Under the pieces are notes generated by a model, which worked only from the letters and a program-made list of their open reading frames with translations, was not told where the DNA came from and did no database searches. Shown piece by piece: positions 1-7,113 of a stretch of DNA of 64,000 nt. The first letter of the stretch is position 1. Every line of letters begins with the position of its first letter. A program made the translations under genes and the position numbers. The stretch lies in the NCBI RefSeq assembly GCF_014645235.1, contig NZ_BMLM01000001.1:1550001-1614000 (forward strand), given 5' to 3'. Origin of the DNA: Agrococcus terreus (GTDB lineage: Bacteria; Actinomycetota; Actinomycetes; Actinomycetales; Microbacteriaceae).

Positions 1-176
1 TCGCGACCGACGCGCCCGGCGTCTTCGTCGCCGGCGACGCGGGCCGCGGCGCCTCGCTCATCGTGTGGGCGATCGCGGAGGGCCGCGCCGCGGCCGCCGC
101 GGTCGACGCCTACCTCGAGGGCGACACCGACCTGCCCGCACCCGTGCGCGCCACCGACCGGCCGTTCGCGGCCTAG
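1..176 (+). CDS. gltD: Glutamate synthase small subunit, C-terminal fragment
   Basis: Only the last 57 codons are inside the window; the gene begins upstream of base 1 and the reading frame starts at base 3. The visible part contains the FAD/NAD(P)-oxidoreductase tail motif [20 protein letters not shown]. This is the second dinucleotide-binding loop typical of GltD, which feeds electrons from NADPH to the large subunit in glutamate synthesis from glutamine and 2-oxoglutarate. A strong hairpin follows the stop codon, so this is the end of its transcript. Other members of the pyridine-nucleotide disulfide oxidoreductase group share the motif, so the exact subunit identity is an inference from a short fragment and from its position before pyk. 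Confidence 0.75.
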   Translation, partial: ATDAPGVFVAGDAGRGASLIVWAIAEGRAAAAAVDAYLEGDTDLPAPVRATDRPFAA

Positions 177-180
177 GCGT

Positions 181-210
181 CCGGCCCCCGGCGATCGCGC
201 CGGGGGCCGG
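181..210 (+). terminator. Hairpin terminator after gltD
   Basis: A perfect 13-bp inverted repeat (181-193 with 198-210) encloses a 4-base loop and starts 4 bases after the gltD stop codon. It lacks a clear U-tract, as is common in GC-rich actinobacteria. Confidence 0.7.
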
Positions 211-298
211 CACCGACCCGCGGGGCACTCCGGCTCTGCGAGGATGGAGACCGTTCGCGCCGAACACCCAGGCGGCGCGATGACGGAAGGCAGAAGCG

Positions 299-1792
299 AT
301 GAGAAGAGCCAAGATCGTCGCGACGTTCGGGCCGGCCCTCGCCGGCTACGACCAGACCAAGGCCGCGATCGCGGCCGGCATCAACGTCGCGCGCATGAAC
401 CTCAGCCACGGCGACCACGGCGTGCACGAGGAGGTGTACCGGAACATCCGCCGCGCGAGCGACGAGCTCGGCATCCCCGTCGGCATCCTCGTCGACCTGC
501 AGGGCCCGAAGATCCGCCTCGGCAAGATCCCCGGCGGGCCCTACGAGCTCGCCGAGGGCGACCGGTTCACGATCACGACCGACGACATCGAGGGCGACGG
601 CACGCGTGCCGGCACGACCTTCAAGGGCCTCCCGGCCGATGTCAGCCCCGGCGACCCGCTGCTGGTCGACGACGGCCGGATCGCGCTGCGCGCGGTCGAG
701 GTGACCGACACGGAGGTCGTCACCGAGGTCGTCGTCGGCGGCCCGGTGTCGTCGAACAAGGGCATCAACCTGCCCGGCGTGGCCGTGAACGTGCCCGCGA
801 TGAGCGAGAAGGACGAGGACGACCTCCGGTGGGCGCTCGACCTCGGCGCCGACATCATCGCGCTCTCGTTCGTTCGCGACGCGAAGGACATCGAGCGCGT
901 GCACGAGATCATGGACGAGGAGGGCCGCAGGCTCCCCGTCGTCGCGAAGATCGAGAAGCCGCAGGCCGTCGAGCACCTCGCCGAGATCATCGACGCCTTC
1001 GACGCCATCATGGTCGCCCGCGGTGACCTCGGCGTCGAGCTGCCGCTCGAGCAGGTGCCGCTCGTGCAGAAGACCGCGATCGAGCTCGCCCGCCGCTGGG
1101 CGAAGCCCGTCATCGTCGCCACGCAGGTGCTCGAGTCGATGATCGAGAACCCGCGGCCCACGCGCGCCGAGGCGAGCGACTGCGCGAACGCGATCCTCGA
1201 CGGCGCGGACGCCGTCATGCTCTCGGGCGAGACGAGCGTCGGCAAGCACCCGATCACGACGATCGAGACCATGGCGCGCATCGTCGTCGCCGCCGAGGAG
1301 CAGGGCCTCGAGCGCATCCCGCCGCTCGGCACGAAGCCCCGCACGCAGGGCGGCGCGATGACGCTCGCCGCGCTCGACGTGGCCCAGTTCGTCGAGGCGA
1401 AGGCGATCATCGTCTTCACCGAGTCGGGCGACTCCGCGCGCCGCATGTCGCGGCTGCGCTCCTCGATCCCGACGTTCGGCTTCACGCCGGACCCCGAGAT
1501 CGAGAGCCGCATGCAGATGATCTGGGGCATGGCCACGCACCTCGTCGACCGCGTGAGCGACACCGACGACATGTTCGCGCAGGTCGACGACGTGCTCATC
1601 GGCAAGGGCCTCGTGCCCGTCGGCGAGAAGGTCGTCGTCATCTCCGGATCCCCTCCCGGGATCTCGGGCTCGACGAACGACCTGCGCATCCACACGGTCG
1701 GCGACGTGCACCGCGAGGCCGCGCCCGCGTACCACGGCAAGCGCCGCATCGAGGTCGCGCACCGGTCGACGCCGGCCCCCGAGGAGCGCTAG
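299..1792 (+). CDS. pyk: Pyruvate kinase
   Basis: This cytoplasmic enzyme makes pyruvate and ATP from phosphoenolpyruvate and ADP, the last step of glycolysis. The 497-residue protein starts MRRAKIVATFGPA, the usual N-terminus of the family. It carries the substrate and metal motifs MNLSHGDH (about residue 32), KIEKPQA and MVARGDLGVELP in the barrel, a B domain at about 70-170, and a C-terminal allosteric-type domain (ITTIETMARIV, then FTESGDSARRMSRLR). The ATG is preceded by GGAAGG about 9 bases upstream. The C-terminus is slightly longer than the usual ~475 residues, with a basic tail. It is a single-gene unit between two hairpins, followed by tRNA-Leu and pdtaR as in many actinobacteria. 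Confidence 0.97.
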   Translation: MRRAKIVATFGPALAGYDQTKAAIAAGINVARMNLSHGDHGVHEEVYRNIRRASDELGIPVGILVDLQGPKIRLGKIPGGPYELAEGDRFTITTDDIEGDGTRAGTTFKGLPADVSPGDPLLVDDGRIALRAVEVTDTEVVTEVVVGGPVSSNKGINLPGVAVNVPAMSEKDEDDLRWALDLGADIIALSFVRDAKDIERVHEIMDEEGRRLPVVAKIEKPQAVEHLAEIIDAFDAIMVARGDLGVELPLEQVPLVQKTAIELARRWAKPVIVATQVLESMIENPRPTRAEASDCANAILDGADAVMLSGETSVGKHPITTIETMARIVVAAEEQGLERIPPLGTKPRTQGGAMTLAALDVAQFVEAKAIIVFTESGDSARRMSRLRSSIPTFGFTPDPEIESRMQMIWGMATHLVDRVSDTDDMFAQVDDVLIGKGLVPVGEKVVVISGSPPGISGSTNDLRIHTVGDVHREAAPAYHGKRRIEVAHRSTPAPEER

Positions 1793-1813
1793 CGCTCCTC
1801 CCGGCTCGGACCA

Positions 1814-1847
1814 CGAGAGGGCGGCACCTGCGGGTGCCGCCCTCTCG
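1814..1847. terminator. Terminator between pyk and tRNA-Leu (convergent)
   Basis: A perfect 15-bp stem (1814-1828 with 1833-1847) has a 4-base loop. It lies between pyk (plus strand) and the 3' end of tRNA-Leu (minus strand), so it can serve both transcripts. Confidence 0.85.
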
Positions 1848-1854
1848 CCGTGCG

Positions 1855-1936
1855 TGCCGGTGGTGGGACTCGAACCCACACTCCTCGCGGAAGCGCAGTT
1901 TGAGTGCGCCGCGTCTGCCGATTCCGCCACACCGGC
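1855..1936 (-). tRNA. tRNA-Leu(CAA)
   Basis: The complement folds as a class II tRNA of 82 bases. The acceptor stem is GCCGGTG/CACCGGC with discriminator A, the D arm contains TGGCGGAATCGGCAGACG, and the anticodon stem is GCGCA/TGCGC around loop CTCAAAC, giving anticodon CAA (decodes UUG). It has a variable arm (TTCCGCGAGGA region) and a T arm GTGGGTTCGAGTCCCAC. The 3' CCA is not encoded. Its promoter must overlap the divergent pdtaR promoter at about 1965-1977. Confidence 0.95.
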
Positions 1937-1970
1937 TCTGCGCCGGACGCTGGGCGCCCGCCGCGAACAC

Positions 1971-1976
1971 TAGGCT
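1971..1976 (+). promoter_or_regulatory. -10 box of pdtaR (leaderless); overlaps divergent tRNA-Leu -10
   Basis: TAGGCT ends 7 bases before the pdtaR ATG, so transcription should begin at or next to the start codon. Read on the other strand, the same bases give TAGCCT followed by TAGTGT, candidate -10 boxes for tRNA-Leu. The two promoters therefore appear to share DNA. Confidence 0.6.
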
Positions 1977-1983
1977 AGACCTC

Positions 1984-2631
1984 ATGACCGACGACCTCTT
2001 CGCAGAGCCCCAGCTCGACGTCCCGCCCGCCGAGCCCGCCACGACCGCGCGGCGCGTCGTGGTCGCGGAGGACGAGTCGCTCATCCGCCTCGACATCGTC
2101 GAGACGCTGCAGGCCGCGGGCTTCGAGGTCGTCGGCGAGGCGGGCGACGGCGAGCGCGCCGTCGAGCTCGCGACGGAGCTCTCGCCCGACCTGGTGGTCA
2201 TGGACGTGAAGATGCCGAAGATGGACGGCATCACGGCCGCCGAGCGCATCGGCAACGCCAAGCTCGCGCCCGTCGTGCTGCTCACCGCCTTCAGCCAGAA
2301 GGAGCTCGTGGAGCGCGCCGGCGAGGCCGGTGCCCTCGCGTACGTGGTGAAGCCGTTCACGCAGAACGACCTGCTGCCCGCGATCGAGATCGCGCTCGCC
2401 CGCTGGGACCAGATCCGAGCGCTCGAGGCCGAGGTCGCCGACCTGGCCGACCGCTTCGAGACCCGCAAGCTCGTCGACCGCGCGAAGGGCCTGCTGAACC
2501 AGCGCATGGGCCTGTCGGAGCCGGAGGCGTTCCGCTGGATCCAGAAGGCGTCGATGGACCGCCGCCTGACGATGGCCGAGGTCGCCGCCGCCGTCATCGA
2601 ACAGCTCGGCGAGAAGAAGCCGAAGAAGTAG
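1984..2631 (+). CDS. pdtaR: ANTAR-domain response regulator (PdtaR type)
   Basis: The 215-residue protein has a receiver domain at about residues 24-140 (acidic pocket Glu29-Asp30, phospho-acceptor Asp74 in VVMDVKMPKMDG, Lys in YVVKPF). A C-terminal ANTAR RNA-binding domain follows at about 148-205 (KLVDRAKGLLNQRMG, with AFRWIQKASMDRR). ANTAR regulators prevent transcription termination by binding paired stem-loops in RNA. In mycobacteria the orthologue PdtaR is activated by the cytoplasmic kinase PdtaS and also lies near pyk. No kinase is adjacent here, so the partner should be elsewhere. The TAGGCT box 7 bases upstream of the ATG and the absence of a Shine-Dalgarno sequence predict a leaderless mRNA. 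Confidence 0.92.
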   Translation: MTDDLFAEPQLDVPPAEPATTARRVVVAEDESLIRLDIVETLQAAGFEVVGEAGDGERAVELATELSPDLVVMDVKMPKMDGITAAERIGNAKLAPVVLLTAFSQKELVERAGEAGALAYVVKPFTQNDLLPAIEIALARWDQIRALEAEVADLADRFETRKLVDRAKGLLNQRMGLSEPEAFRWIQKASMDRRLTMAEVAAAVIEQLGEKKPKK

Positions 2632-2651
2632 CCCGGGCGGCGCCCTGGGCT
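2630..2651 (+). terminator. Weak hairpin after pdtaR
   Basis: AGCCCGGGC and GCCCTGGGCT can pair with one bulge directly over the stop codon. It is a short stem without a U-tract, so termination is uncertain. Confidence 0.35.
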
Positions 2652-2684
2652 CGCCGCGCCCGCCGCGCCTCCACCCGCACGTCT

Positions 2685-2800
2685 GAGTGGTCACCTCCCG
2701 CGAGGGAGTGGCCACTTCGTGCATCGAGTGGTCGTCTCTTGCTGGGATCGGTCGCTTCCTGCAGCAGATGGTGACCAGTGATCGCGCGGATCGACCACTC
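2685..2800. repeat. Left phased repeat array (6 units, 20-21 bp pitch)
   Basis: Six copies of a degenerate hexamer core begin at 2689 (GGTCAC), 2710 (GGCCAC), 2730 (GGTCGT) and 2750 (GGTCGC) in plus orientation, then 2771 (GTGACC) and 2791 (TCGACC) in minus orientation. Steps are 21, 20, 20, 21 and 20 bases. Most units share further bases, with a consensus near GGTCRC-TTC-N-TGC. The stretch from 2652 to 2883 holds no convincing gene and is visibly less GC-rich than its surroundings. The array sits upstream of the DUF559 gene and is mirrored by a second array downstream. Confidence 0.85.
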
Positions 2801-2883
2801 GATCATCGTTCGCACATCGGCTGCTCTCCACATCGCTGTCCCGACGTCGCACGAGCGTTCGGCAGGGTGAGCACGATGCGGCC

Positions 2884-3753
2884 ATGCGCTCCGAACACGC
2901 CTTCACCGTCCGCGACGCACTCGACTCGGGGATGACGCCCGCCGAGCTTCGCTCCGCCGCCTGGGATGCCCCGGCGCGCGGGGTGCGGACCGCGCCGGCC
3001 GCACCGGGCGGGCTGCTCGACGCCATCCGGGCGCTCGCCGCCGACGACCAGTACTTCTCGCACACGACGGCCGCGCTGATCCACGGCATGCCGCTGCCGC
3101 GTCGCCTCGAGGAGGACCCGCGCGTCCATCTCGCCTCGCCGACCGGAGCCGGCCGGATGCGGCGGCCCGGGGTCGTCGGGCACCGGCTCAAGTCCGAGGT
3201 GGTCCTGATCGACGGCGCGCGCGTCGAGGCTCCGGCGGACGCGTTCGTGCACCTCGCGACGCTGCTCTCGGTCGACGAGCTCGTCGCGATCGGGGACTGG
3301 CTGGTGTCTCCGCAGCGGTCGCAGCCATCGTCCGTCGAGGAGCTCGCAGCGGCGATCCGCCGCTACGCGGGCGCGCGCGGGCTGGCGAAGGCGCGCCGAG
3401 CGCTGGCGCAGGTGCGCGTCGGCGCGGAGTCGCCTCGCGAGACCGCGATGCGGCTCCTGGTGGTACGGGCAGGCCTGCCAGCGCCGGTGCTGCAGCACGA
3501 GGTCCGCGATGCGTTCGGGCTGTTCGTGGGGCGCCTCGACCTGGCGTGGCCCGCGCTGCGGCTCGCCGTCGAGTACGACGGCGAGCACCACTTCGCCTCG
3601 GCGGAGGCGATGGAGCGCGATGTCGCGCGGCTGCGCGAGCTTCGGAGGCTGGGATGGACGATCATCCAGGTGACGAAGCGCGACCTGCGCGACGGCGGCA
3701 GGCAGATCGTCCGGACCATCGCCGAGGCCTTCGCGAGCTGCGCGGCGCGCTGA
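2884..3753 (+). CDS. AbiEi-N-like / DUF559 endonuclease-like protein
   Basis: The 289-residue soluble protein has two parts. Residues 1-130 resemble the N-terminal winged-helix region of AbiEi-type antitoxins (FTVRDALDSGMTPAEL, then FSHTTAALIHGMPLP). Residues about 190-285 are a DUF559 domain of the PD-(D/E)XK/Vsr-like nuclease superfamily: Asp219 in GRLDLAWP, Glu230 and Asp232 in AVEYDGEHH, and IIQVTKRDL near residue 262. These acidic residues and the lysine suggest an intact metal-dependent nuclease site. No AbiEii-type toxin gene is adjacent, so it is not a standard type IV toxin-antitoxin pair. A CACGAT box 6 bases before the ATG and no Shine-Dalgarno sequence suggest leaderless expression. 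The gene stands alone between two phased repeat arrays. Biological role unknown; nuclease activity is inferred. Confidence 0.85.
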   Translation: MRSEHAFTVRDALDSGMTPAELRSAAWDAPARGVRTAPAAPGGLLDAIRALAADDQYFSHTTAALIHGMPLPRRLEEDPRVHLASPTGAGRMRRPGVVGHRLKSEVVLIDGARVEAPADAFVHLATLLSVDELVAIGDWLVSPQRSQPSSVEELAAAIRRYAGARGLAKARRALAQVRVGAESPRETAMRLLVVRAGLPAPVLQHEVRDAFGLFVGRLDLAWPALRLAVEYDGEHHFASAEAMERDVARLRELRRLGWTIIQVTKRDLRDGGRQIVRTIAEAFASCAAR

Positions 3754-3826
3754 GCCCCGGACGCTGTCAGCTGGGTCGGGCGGGCTCGACGCGACTGCAT
3801 CCGCCGCGCCGCTCGCGTCGCGCATC

Positions 3827-3960
3827 GATCGGTCACGTTCGGCGATCAGTGGTCAAGATCTGCTGCACGAAGCGACCGATGACGACAGTTCTCGACCGGT
3901 CGATGCAGAACGTGACCGATCACGAGCAAGGAGTGACCAGTCGGGGGCACGAGCTGACCG
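3827..3960. repeat. Right phased repeat array (7 units, 20-21 bp pitch)
   Basis: Seven copies of the left-array core follow the DUF559 gene: plus orientation at 3831 (GGTCAC) and 3851 (GGTCAA), then minus orientation at 3872 (GCGACC), 3892 (TCGACC), 3912 (GTGACC), 3933 (GTGACC) and 3954 (CTGACC). Steps are 20, 21, 20, 20, 21 and 21 bases. Read in their own direction, the 3872 unit (GGTCGC TTC G TGC AGC) nearly matches the left-array unit at 2750 (GGTCGC TTC C TGC AGC). Bases 3754-3983 contain no gene. The array ends about 25 bases before the stop codon of the convergent thioesterase gene. Confidence 0.85.
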
Positions 3961-3983
3961 CTCGGTGGCGGGGCGCCGCCGCC

Positions 3984-4415
3984 TCAGCGGGTGCGCTTGA
4001 TGAAGTTCGTGATGCGGATGGTCGAGGCGCGTCGGCCCTCGTCGTCGGTGCAGACGATCTCGTGCACCGTCATGGATCCGCCGAGGTGCAGCGCGCGGCA
4101 CTCAGCGGTGACCCAGCCCGAGGTGATCGAGCGCGTGTGCGTCGCGTTGAGGTCGACGCCCACGGCGACGGCGCCCTCGCCCGCGTGGATGTTCGCGGAC
4201 ACCGAGCCGAGCGTCTCGGCGATGACGCAGTACGCGCCGCCGTGCACGAAGCCGACCGGTTGGCGGTTGCCCTCGACGGGCATGCGCGCGATCGAGTGCT
4301 CAGCCGAGAGCTTCACGAACTCGATGCCCATCCGCTCGGCGAGCTCGCCTCCGGGTCGTCCGCCGCGCCGCTCCAGCAGCGCGTCCGTGGCCTCGTCGAC
4401 CTCGTGCTCGGTCAC
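3984..4415 (-). CDS. PaaI-family hotdog thioesterase
   Basis: The 143-residue protein has the PaaI/4-hydroxybenzoyl-CoA thioesterase hotdog signature FVHGGAYCVIAETLGSVSA, where the HGG loop binds the CoA thioester, and the later strand VGVDLNATHTRSITSGWV. Such enzymes hydrolyse acyl- or aryl-CoA thioesters in the cytoplasm; the substrate cannot be read from the sequence. The chosen start is GTG at 4415, giving VTEHEVDEATDALL, because GAGGAG lies about 6 bases upstream. A longer in-frame reading to 4787 would run antisense through polA and is rejected. It is divergent from polA, with starts 52 bases apart. Confidence 0.88.
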   Translation of the reverse strand: MTEHEVDEATDALLERRGGRPGGELAERMGIEFVKLSAEHSIARMPVEGNRQPVGFVHGGAYCVIAETLGSVSANIHAGEGAVAVGVDLNATHTRSITSGWVTAECRALHLGGSMTVHEIVCTDDEGRRASTIRITNFIKRTR

Positions 4416-4454
4416 GCGCGCTCCTCGCTCGATGGGGGTGTCGGCAGGCCGGGA

Positions 4455-4460
4455 TAGGGT
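4455..4460 (+). promoter_or_regulatory. -10 box of polA (leaderless)
   Basis: TAGGGT ends 7 bases before the GTG start at 4468. An earlier in-frame GTG at 4459 overlaps the box itself and would not be transcribed from it. Confidence 0.55.
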
Positions 4461-4467
4461 GACTGCC

Positions 4468-7113
4468 GTGTCGGACACGAAGCCTACCCTCATGGTCATC
4501 GACGGCCATTCCCTCGCGTTCCGGGCGTTCTTCGCCCTGCCGCTCGACAACTTCGTGAACTCGGAGGGGCAGCACACGAACGCCATCCACGGGTTCCTGT
4601 CGATGCTCCTCAAGCTGCTCCAGGACCACCGCCCGACGCACCTCGCGGTCGCGTTCGACATCTCGCGGTTCTCGTTCCGGACCCGCGAGTACGAGGCGTA
4701 CAAGGGCACGCGCGACGAGACGCCCAAGGAGTTCAAGGGCCAGGTGCCGCTGCTCGAGGAGGCGCTGCACGCGATGGGCGTGCGCACCCTCTCGAAGGAG
4801 GACTACGAGGCCGACGACATCCTCGCGACCCTCTCCGTCGAGGGCCGGAAGGCCGGCATGGACGTGTTCGTCGTCTCCGGCGACCGCGACACCATCCAGC
4901 TCGTCAACGACGACGTCACGCTGCTCTACCCGGCCGTCCGCGGCGTCTCCGAGCTCAAGCACTACACGCCCGACGCGGTGCGCGAGCGCTACGGCATCGA
5001 GCCCGAGCAGTACCCCGAGATCGCGGCGCTCGTCGGCGAGACGAGCGACAACCTCATCGGCATCGACAAGGTCGGCGAGAAGACCGCTGTCAAGTGGATC
5101 CAGCAGTACGGCACCGTCGAGAACCTCCTCGCGCACGCGGACGAGATCAAGGGCGTCGTCGGCAACAACCTGCGCGAGCAGCGCGAGCGCGCCGAGCGCA
5201 ACCGCCGCCTCAACAAGCTCCTCACCGACGTCGACCTCGGCGTTCGGCCCGAGGAGCTCGCGCGCGGCGCCGTCGACGAGGCGAAGCTGCGGGAGGTCTT
5301 CCAGCGCCTGCAGTTCCGCACGCTCCTCGACCGGGTCATCAAGCAGGAGGGCAGCGGCGAGGCCGTCGCGGCCCTCGAGCCCGAGGTCGCAGCGCCGGCG
5401 GTGCAGAAGCTCGTCGACGAGGAGCTCGACCTGTGGCTCGAGCGCGCGCAGGGCACGGTCGCCGTGTCGCTCGCGCTCGATGAGGCCGGCGCGATCGCCG
5501 GCTTCGGCGTCGCGACCGAGGGCGCGAGCGCCTACGTGCCGTACAAGCACGGCACGGGCGACTACGACGGCTTCGTCGCGTGGCTCGCCTCCGACGCCCC
5601 GAAGGCCCTGCACGACGTCAAGGCCGCGATCCGCGCCCTGCACCGCTCGGGCCTCGAGCTCGGCGGGGCGGTGCACGACACGCGCGTCGCCGCGTGGCTC
5701 ACGACGCCGACGGCGCCGCCCAAGACGTTCGAGCTCGACTGGCAGACGGAGGCGCTCGTCGGCGCGACGCTGCCGGCCCCCGACCCGAACCAGCTCGTGC
5801 CCGAGGTGGAGCCCGAGCAGCTCGGCACCGTCGCGTGGCTCACGGGCGAGGTCGCCCGCGCGCAGCGCACGCGCCTCGACGAGGGCACGCAGGGCGTGCT
5901 CGACCGCATCGAGCTGCCCCTCATGCCCGTGCTCGACCGCATGGAGCGGCAGGGCGTGCAGATCGACGGCGCCGTGCTCGGGCGCATCCACGACCAGCTC
6001 CGCGAGCGCTCGGCCGAGCACGCGCAGGCGGCGTTCGCCGAGATCGGCCACGAGGTGAACCTCGGCAGCCCCAAGCAGCTGCAGACGGTGCTCTTCGAGG
6101 AGCTCGACATGCCCAAGACGCGCGCGACCAAGACGGGCTACTCGACCGACGCGCAGGCCCTCGCCGACCTGCAGGAGACGAACCCGCACCCGTTCCTCGA
6201 CCTGCTGCTCAAGCACCGCGAGGCGACGAAGCTCGTGCAGATCATCGAGACGCTGCAGCGCGCCGTCGGCGACGACCAGCGCATCCACACGCGCTACGAC
6301 CAGACCGGCTCCGCGTCGGGCCGCCTGTCGTCGAACGACCCGAACCTGCAGAACATCCCGGTCCGCACCGAGGTGAGCCGCGAGATCCGCAGCGCCTTCG
6401 TGCACGGCGAGGGGTTCGAGACGCTCCTCACCGCCGACTACTCGCAGATCGAGATGCGGATCATGGCGCACCTCTCGGGCGACGAGGGCCTCATCGAGGC
6501 CTTCCTCTCCGGCGAGGACCTCCACCGGTTCGTCGGCAGCCGCATCTTCGGCGTCGACCCGAGCGAGGTCACGTCGCTGCAGCGCGTGAAGGTCAAGGCG
6601 ATGAGCTACGGCCTCGCCTACGGCCTGAGCGCCTTCGGCCTCTCGAAGCAGCTGCGCATCACGCAGGCCGAGGCGAAGCAGCTCATGCTCGACTACTTCC
6701 AGCGCTTCGGCGGCATCCGCGACTACCTGCGCGGCGTCGTGATGCAGGCGAAGGACGACGGGTACACGACCACGATCTTCGGCCGCCGCCGCCCGTTCCC
6801 CGACCTCACCTCGTCGAACCGCGTGCTGCGCGAGAACGCCGAGCGCCAGGCGCTCAACTCGCCCATCCAGGGCTCCGCCGCCGACATCATCAAGCGCGCG
6901 ATGATCGCGATCGACCGCCGCATCCGCGACGAGGGCCTCGGCTCCCGGATGCTGCTGCAGGTGCACGACGAGCTCGTGTTCGAGGTCGCGGCAGGGGAGC
7001 GGGAGGCGCTCGAGCAGCTCGTGCGCGACGAGATGGCCGGCGCCGCCGAGCTCTCCGTGCCGCTCGAGGTGCAGGTGGGCGTCGGCGCCAACTGGGACGA
7101 GGCGGCGCACTGA
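4468..7113 (+). CDS. polA: DNA polymerase I
   Basis: The 881-residue protein has three regions in order. An N-terminal 5'-3' exonuclease (residues about 5-300; MVIDGHSLAFRAFFALP, VVSGDRDTIQLV, AALVGETSDNLIG) is followed by a 3'-5' exonuclease-like region at about 320-500. The polymerase domain occupies about 510-881, with motif A DYSQIEMRI, motif B RVKVKAMSYGLAYG and motif C QVHDELVFEV. The middle region lacks recognisable DEDD proofreading carboxylates, as in other actinobacterial enzymes. It repairs gaps and removes RNA primers. The start is taken as GTG 4468, seven bases after TAGGGT; no Shine-Dalgarno is visible, so a leaderless mRNA is likely. Its stop overlaps the start of the next gene by one base. 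Confidence 0.96.
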   Translation: MSDTKPTLMVIDGHSLAFRAFFALPLDNFVNSEGQHTNAIHGFLSMLLKLLQDHRPTHLAVAFDISRFSFRTREYEAYKGTRDETPKEFKGQVPLLEEALHAMGVRTLSKEDYEADDILATLSVEGRKAGMDVFVVSGDRDTIQLVNDDVTLLYPAVRGVSELKHYTPDAVRERYGIEPEQYPEIAALVGETSDNLIGIDKVGEKTAVKWIQQYGTVENLLAHADEIKGVVGNNLREQRERAERNRRLNKLLTDVDLGVRPEELARGAVDEAKLREVFQRLQFRTLLDRVIKQEGSGEAVAALEPEVAAPAVQKLVDEELDLWLERAQGTVAVSLALDEAGAIAGFGVATEGASAYVPYKHGTGDYDGFVAWLASDAPKALHDVKAAIRALHRSGLELGGAVHDTRVAAWLTTPTAPPKTFELDWQTEALVGATLPAPDPNQLVPEVEPEQLGTVAWLTGEVARAQRTRLDEGTQGVLDRIELPLMPVLDRMERQGVQIDGAVLGRIHDQLRERSAEHAQAAFAEIGHEVNLGSPKQLQTVLFEELDMPKTRATKTGYSTDAQALADLQETNPHPFLDLLLKHREATKLVQIIETLQRAVGDDQRIHTRYDQTGSASGRLSSNDPNLQNIPVRTEVSREIRSAFVHGEGFETLLTADYSQIEMRIMAHLSGDEGLIEAFLSGEDLHRFVGSRIFGVDPSEVTSLQRVKVKAMSYGLAYGLSAFGLSKQLRITQAEAKQLMLDYFQRFGGIRDYLRGVVMQAKDDGYTTTIFGRRRPFPDLTSSNRVLRENAERQALNSPIQGSAADIIKRAMIAIDRRIRDEGLGSRMLLQVHDELVFEVAAGEREALEQLVRDEMAGAAELSVPLEVQVGVGANWDEAAH

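Noticed and set aside
2687-2935. Small frames across the left repeat array (plus 2687-2935, minus 2691-3191)
   Set aside because: They consist of the repeat units themselves or antisense of the DUF559 gene, without ribosome sites or family resemblance.
2884-3753. Type IV AbiE toxin-antitoxin pair
   Set aside because: Only an AbiEi-like N-terminus is present; there is no AbiEii nucleotidyltransferase gene on either side, and the C-terminus is DUF559.
2685-3960. CRISPR array
   Set aside because: Units are about 20 bp with no unique spacers, are degenerate, and change orientation within each array; no cas genes are present.
3991-4467. N-terminal extension of polA
   Set aside because: It would read antisense through the thioesterase gene, lies upstream of the TAGGGT promoter box, and normal PolA length is reached from 4468.
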